47,476 bases of DNA from Streptosporangium nondiastaticum (GTDB lineage Bacteria > Actinomycetota > Actinomycetes > Streptomycetales > Streptomycetaceae), in NCBI RefSeq assembly GCF_003011965.1, contig NZ_PXWG01000046.1:1-47476 (forward strand), given 5' to 3'. The first letter of the stretch is position 1; the number at the start of each line of letters is the position of its first letter. The notes below the pieces were generated by a model, which was not told the DNA's origin, did no database searches, and saw nothing but the letters and a program-made list of their open reading frames with translations. The position numbers were made by a program, and so were the translations under genes. Below, piece by piece: positions 45,701 through 47,476 of this stretch.

Positions 45701-45984
45701 TCCGGCCCGGACGCCGCTACCGCATCGAGTTCCGCTACGAGAACGAGACCGCCGGCCAGTACGCCTGGATCACCGGCGCGGACACCCCCGGCAGCCGCGA
45801 ACTGCAGCGCACGCCCCTGCCCGCCGCCCACACCCCCACCACCCACACGTACGAGTTCACCGCGCCGGAGACGGGCGAGGCGTGGGTGGGGCTGCGCAAG
45901 ACCGGCGACAGCGGCACGGCCGAGTTCGTCCTGGACGGCTTCACGGTCTACGAGACGAACGAGGAGACGGGCGAGACCCCGTGA
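42781..45984 (+). CDS. Endo-alpha-N-acetylgalactosaminidase, GH101, Tat-exported
   Basis: About 1067 residues from GTG 42781 (1089 from the in-frame ATG 42715). GTG 42781 is preferred because GAGGAGG lies 8 nt upstream, whereas ATG 42715 has none but could be leaderless. The N-terminus is an acidic/basic repeat (DEDRA/GEDRRA units), then a Tat signal (TRRAVVTTGAAAGLAAL ... AAAAPARA). The GH101 region follows, including HIPFNFASQATNPF, LLKGYQSEGHDSAHPDYGG, LYIDVFRESGW and IATEWGHGLE, with Asp/Glu at the catalytic positions. A galactose-binding-like domain and a C-terminal jelly roll follow. The family releases core-1 O-glycan disaccharide from mucin-type glycoproteins. Confidence 0.93.
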   Translation: MDEDRADEDRAGEDRRAGEGRRAGEDRRADDAAPRTPTAPRTPTRRAVVTTGAAAGLAALTGLTGLAGTAAAAPARADAVLRSTGLDVRVGTTFPYVISYTDRTTGDVVHGQEDPVTSLLVDEKEHTPHVTSTIRGDRAAYALTLTGGTRIDVEIRVTGTRVDWHVTRITENPGLRIGTLRIPGLALLSVRSTQPGAELLAARIQLDKAKNGDTLVRPGPDTPADEAPIGCAYAVVSTGRLAAAIDTNTVQDRPDAATAWENGRLRRQTRTRPYGTEARITCGQWTHRAAGAPVTDTEPLPRATIVVTRDRNGDGRADWQDAAIALRDVMTAPLGAADQHLRVVPHIPFNFASQATNPFLATLDNVKRIALATDGLRQFTLLKGYQSEGHDSAHPDYGGNHNTRAGGLTDLNTLLRAGKKWNSDFAVHVNTTESYPVAHAFSETLVDAGNKQWDWLDQSYKIDARRDLLSGDVVRRFRQLRAETDPALTTLYIDVFRESGWNSDRLQRALRDQGWQIATEWGHGLERSSLWSHWANETDYGPDTSRGINSRLIRFLHHHHKDVFADKWPLLGTAKLGTFEGWQGKTDWAPFHRLIWTENLPAKYLQAHPVRTWADHEITFEGPARTTVSDADGTRTITTDGRLVYKGGLYLLPWEPREALDPAKLYHYNPTGGTTRWHLPRGWSGRTTVVLHRLTDQGRTDPVELPVRGGEVTIEATAGQPYVLTRGHGRSPRPAWGEGTPLHDPGFHSGSLDGWQVTGPAAVERSPLGDWELVIRAGAAATVGQRLARLGPGTYAASVQVEIGAAAGERRRSALEVRTADGVTAANWTDTSTAGNHVAADRKHGTRFQRMFTRFTVPPGGGPVTLTLSVAAGSARVRFDALRVVAAGRQTERPGALLFEDFENVPQGWGPFVKGDAGGTTDPRTHIAQRHAPYTQRGWNGKAVDDVIDGTQSLKSRGENTGLVYRTVPHTVRFRPGRRYRIEFRYENETAGQYAWITGADTPGSRELQRTPLPAAHTPTTHTYEFTAPETGEAWVGLRKTGDSGTAEFVLDGFTVYETNEETGETP
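42784..42867 (+). repeat. In-frame tandem repeat in the GH101 N-terminus
   Basis: Five units of 15, 15, 18, 18 and 18 bp encoding DEDRA, DEDRA, GEDRRA, GEGRRA, GEDRRA. Units 3 and 5 are identical (GGCGAGGACCGCAGGGCG). The segment precedes the Tat motif. Confidence 0.7.
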
Positions 45985-46013
45985 AGCGCTCCGGTGAAGC
46001 ACTCTGGTGAACC
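45981..46013 (+). repeat. Tandem 13-bp units at the GH101 stop
   Basis: GTGAAGCGCTCCG (45981-45993) and GTGAAGCACTCTG (45994-46006), then a partial GTGAACC. The GH101 TGA lies in unit 1 and recurs in the later units. Confidence 0.65.
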
Positions 46014-46070
46014 GCACCGCCATGCGCGAAGATCGGCCCACGGCGCCGACACCGCGGGAGGCCGGGACCC

Positions 46071-46961
46071 ATGTACCAGACATGGATGCGCTACTTCAGC
46101 CCCGGCCCCGTCCACCACCGGCTCGGCCTCGTCTGCCTCGGCGTGGGCCTCCAGCACGGGGCACTGCCGCCCGTCGGACCCCGCACCCTCGACCACCACG
46201 TCGCCGTCGTCATCCACGCCGGCAGCGGCTGGCTCCGCACCCCCGACGGCCGCACCCGCACCGTGACCGCGCCCGCGCTCCTCTGGCTGGCCCCCGGCGT
46301 CCCTCACCACTACGGCGCCGCCGGCGGCACCGGCTGGGACGAGGCCTTCGTCGACTTCACCGGCCCCGCCGTCAGCGCCTACACCGAACTGGGCTGCATC
46401 GAACCCCACCGGCCCCTCGTCCCTCTCACCGACACCACCGCCGCACACACCGCCGTCCACCGCATCGCCCGCGCGGCACGCCGCGGCAACCCCCTCCTGG
46501 AACTCGAAACCTCGGCGGCCGTCCACGAACTGCTCGTGGCCCTGCGCCGGGCACGAGCAGACACCACCCCCGGCGGCGAACCCGTCCTCCAGGCCCTCGC
46601 CCGGGACGCCTTCCTCCCCCTCACCGTCGCCCAGCACGCCGCCCGGCACGGCATGACCACCGCCGAACTCCGCGCCGCGGTCCGCCGCGGAGCCGGCTGC
46701 AGCCCCAAGGACTACCTCCTCGGCATCCGCCTCGGCCGCGCCAAAGAACTCCTCGCCGCCACCGAACTGCCCGTCGCCGCCGTCGCCCGCCGCGTCGGCT
46801 ACGCCGACCCCGCCTACTTCAGCCGCCTCTTCACCCGCCGCGTCGGCACCGCGCCCGTCCGCTTCCGCGCCCGGCAGGGACGCGCCGTGCCCGGCGGCTG
46901 GAGCGCCCGGATCCCCGATCCGGACCACCCACCGGTGATCGCACCCCGTCCGTCCGCATAG
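46071..46961 (+). CDS. AraC family transcriptional regulator
   Basis: A 296-residue regulator. The N-terminal cupin-like domain (HHVAVVIHAGSGWLRTP, LLWLAPGVPHHYG) would sense a small molecule, probably a sugar; the C-terminal double helix-turn-helix carries LTVAQHAARHGMTTAELRAAVRRG and VAAVARRVGYADPAYFSRLFTRRVGTAP. ATG 46071 has GGGAGG 9 nt upstream. It lies 86 nt downstream of the GH101 gene on the same strand and is the natural candidate to regulate it. Confidence 0.93.
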   Translation: MYQTWMRYFSPGPVHHRLGLVCLGVGLQHGALPPVGPRTLDHHVAVVIHAGSGWLRTPDGRTRTVTAPALLWLAPGVPHHYGAAGGTGWDEAFVDFTGPAVSAYTELGCIEPHRPLVPLTDTTAAHTAVHRIARAARRGNPLLELETSAAVHELLVALRRARADTTPGGEPVLQALARDAFLPLTVAQHAARHGMTTAELRAAVRRGAGCSPKDYLLGIRLGRAKELLAATELPVAAVARRVGYADPAYFSRLFTRRVGTAPVRFRARQGRAVPGGWSARIPDPDHPPVIAPRPSA

Positions 46962-46972
46962 GCTCGGTGACC
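46959..46972 (+). promoter_or_regulatory. Candidate leaderless promoter of the chorismate mutase gene
   Basis: TAGGCT (46959-46964) precedes ATG 46973 by 8 nt; its TAG is the AraC gene stop. The arrangement copies the one before trpE, where TAGGCT also overlaps the upstream stop. Confidence 0.4.
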
Positions 46973-47278
46973 ATGAGCAACAGTTCCATGGACGAGTCCG
47001 TACGCGCCGAGCTCGGCCGGCTGCGCGACAGCATCGACAACATCGACGCAGCGGTGATCCACATGCTCGCCGAGCGCTTCAAGGCCACCCAGCAGGTCGG
47101 CCACCTCAAGGCCGCCCACAAACTGCCCCCCGCCGACCCGGCCCGCGAGGCCCGCCAGATCGCCCGCCTCCGCGAACTGGCCGAGAACGCCAAACTCGAC
47201 CCCGCGTTCGCGGAGAAGTTCCTGAACTTCATCATCGCCGAGGTCATCCGCCACCACGAGACGATCGCGCGCGCGTAG
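46973..47278 (+). CDS. Chorismate mutase (AroQ type)
   Basis: A 101-residue all-helical AroQ enzyme that converts chorismate to prephenate for Phe and Tyr. Conserved active-site positions are visible in LRDSIDNIDAAVIHMLAERFKATQQVGHLKA (landmarks RDSID, AERF and the Lys after GHL), in DPAREARQIARL, and in the C-terminal IIAEVIRHHE. It competes with TrpE in this window for chorismate. ATG 46973 has no ribosome-binding site; ATG 46988 is an alternative. Confidence 0.94.
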   Translation: MSNSSMDESVRAELGRLRDSIDNIDAAVIHMLAERFKATQQVGHLKAAHKLPPADPAREARQIARLRELAENAKLDPAFAEKFLNFIIAEVIRHHETIARA

Positions 47279-47315
47279 CGCGTCCCTGCGGCAACGCCCA
47301 AGGGGGCGCCATTCC

Positions 47316-47334
47316 GAGTGCGGGCCGCGCACTC
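47316..47334 (+). terminator. Hairpin after the chorismate mutase gene
   Basis: GAGTGCG (47316-47322) and CGCACTC (47328-47334) pair perfectly over 7 bp with a 5-nt loop, 38 nt after the stop. Confidence 0.5.
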
Positions 47335-47404
47335 CCCTTCCGCCGAGGCGGCGCTCAGCCGAGACGGCGCGTTCCGGCGGTGCCGTGCTCACCTGAGGCC
47401 GGGC

Positions 47405-47450
47405 CGGCACCGCCGGCCTCCGCGGCGGGGGTCGCTCGCCGTTGCGGCGG
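47405..47450 (+). repeat. Dispersed intergenic repeat, copy D
   Basis: Begins CGGCACCGCCGG and ends GCGGCGG, one base shorter than copies A-C. The reverse complement of its first 12 bases lies upstream (47374-47385), giving a 12-bp stem with a 19-nt loop as in copy C. A 14-bp GCGGCGCTCAGCCG upstream is also shared with the copy C region (40076-40089). The element may continue past the window end. Confidence 0.7.
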
Positions 47451-47476
47451 GGGAGAGGATGCGGTGCCCGTCACTA

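Noticed and set aside
42280..46083. 1267-residue minus-strand ORF over the GH101 gene
   Set aside because: Only the final ~126 residues (VOC protein from ATG 42660) are protein-like; the rest is the GC-bias mirror of GH101.

Overview
The window is high-GC chromosomal DNA with the codon bias, GTG/TTG starts and gene content of a Streptomyces-type actinomycete. The his-trp-lgt-gltBD order resembles, from memory, the corresponding region of the Streptomyces coelicolor chromosome. I see no rRNA, tRNA, CRISPR array, transposase or phage gene. Most of the window is core metabolism; 30.5-47.5 kb is more accessory and secretion-oriented.

Layout. 1-6.5 kb: the end of an unrecognised gene, an ABC-2 exporter pair, a DUF2567 membrane protein, then on the minus strand a LON-domain protein, YbaK, an easily missed 24-residue ribosomal protein (bL37) and a large beta-helix-like membrane protein divergent from hisD. 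6.6-12.3 kb: a compact histidine operon, hisD-hisC-hisB-(55-aa membrane protein)-hisH-priA-ridA-hisF, in which every junction overlaps by 1-4 nt. 12.4-14.5 kb: DoxX, a TIGR03085 protein and a septum-formation-like membrane protein on the minus strand. 14.5-23.1 kb: hisI, trpE, three small membrane proteins, trpC, trpM, trpB, trpA, a DsbA-like thioredoxin and lgt. 23.3-30.4 kb: a VIT-family transporter and glutamate synthase gltB-gltD. These units draw on one another: GltBD makes glutamate for the aminotransfer and glutaminase steps of His and Trp synthesis, PriA probably serves both pathways (no trpF is present), and a chorismate mutase at the far end competes with TrpE for chorismate.

30.5-37.1 kb holds a divergent six-gene locus that looks like a synthase-dependent exopolysaccharide system: a UDP-GlcNAc 2-epimerase, a processive membrane GT2, a small membrane partner and a lectin/DUF1080-like protein on one strand, and a DUF2334 polysaccharide deacetylase plus a glycosidase lipoprotein on the other. 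They are separated by a relatively AT-rich, palindrome-rich control region. I regard this as the best candidate for an undescribed system. 37.2-47.3 kb: a two-component system, an exported anchored protein, a trypsin very like Streptomyces griseus trypsin, a zinc-metalloprotease-like protein, a VOC protein, a Tat-exported GH101 endo-alpha-N-acetylgalactosaminidase with an AraC regulator, and the chorismate mutase.

Two patterns cut across the genes. First, a ~47-bp GC-rich repeat recurs at least four times in intergenic 3' regions (3.2, 23.2, 40.2, 47.4 kb) in both orientations. Second, many genes have an xANNNT -10-like hexamer 6-10 nt before the start codon and no Shine-Dalgarno sequence, suggesting widespread leaderless transcription.
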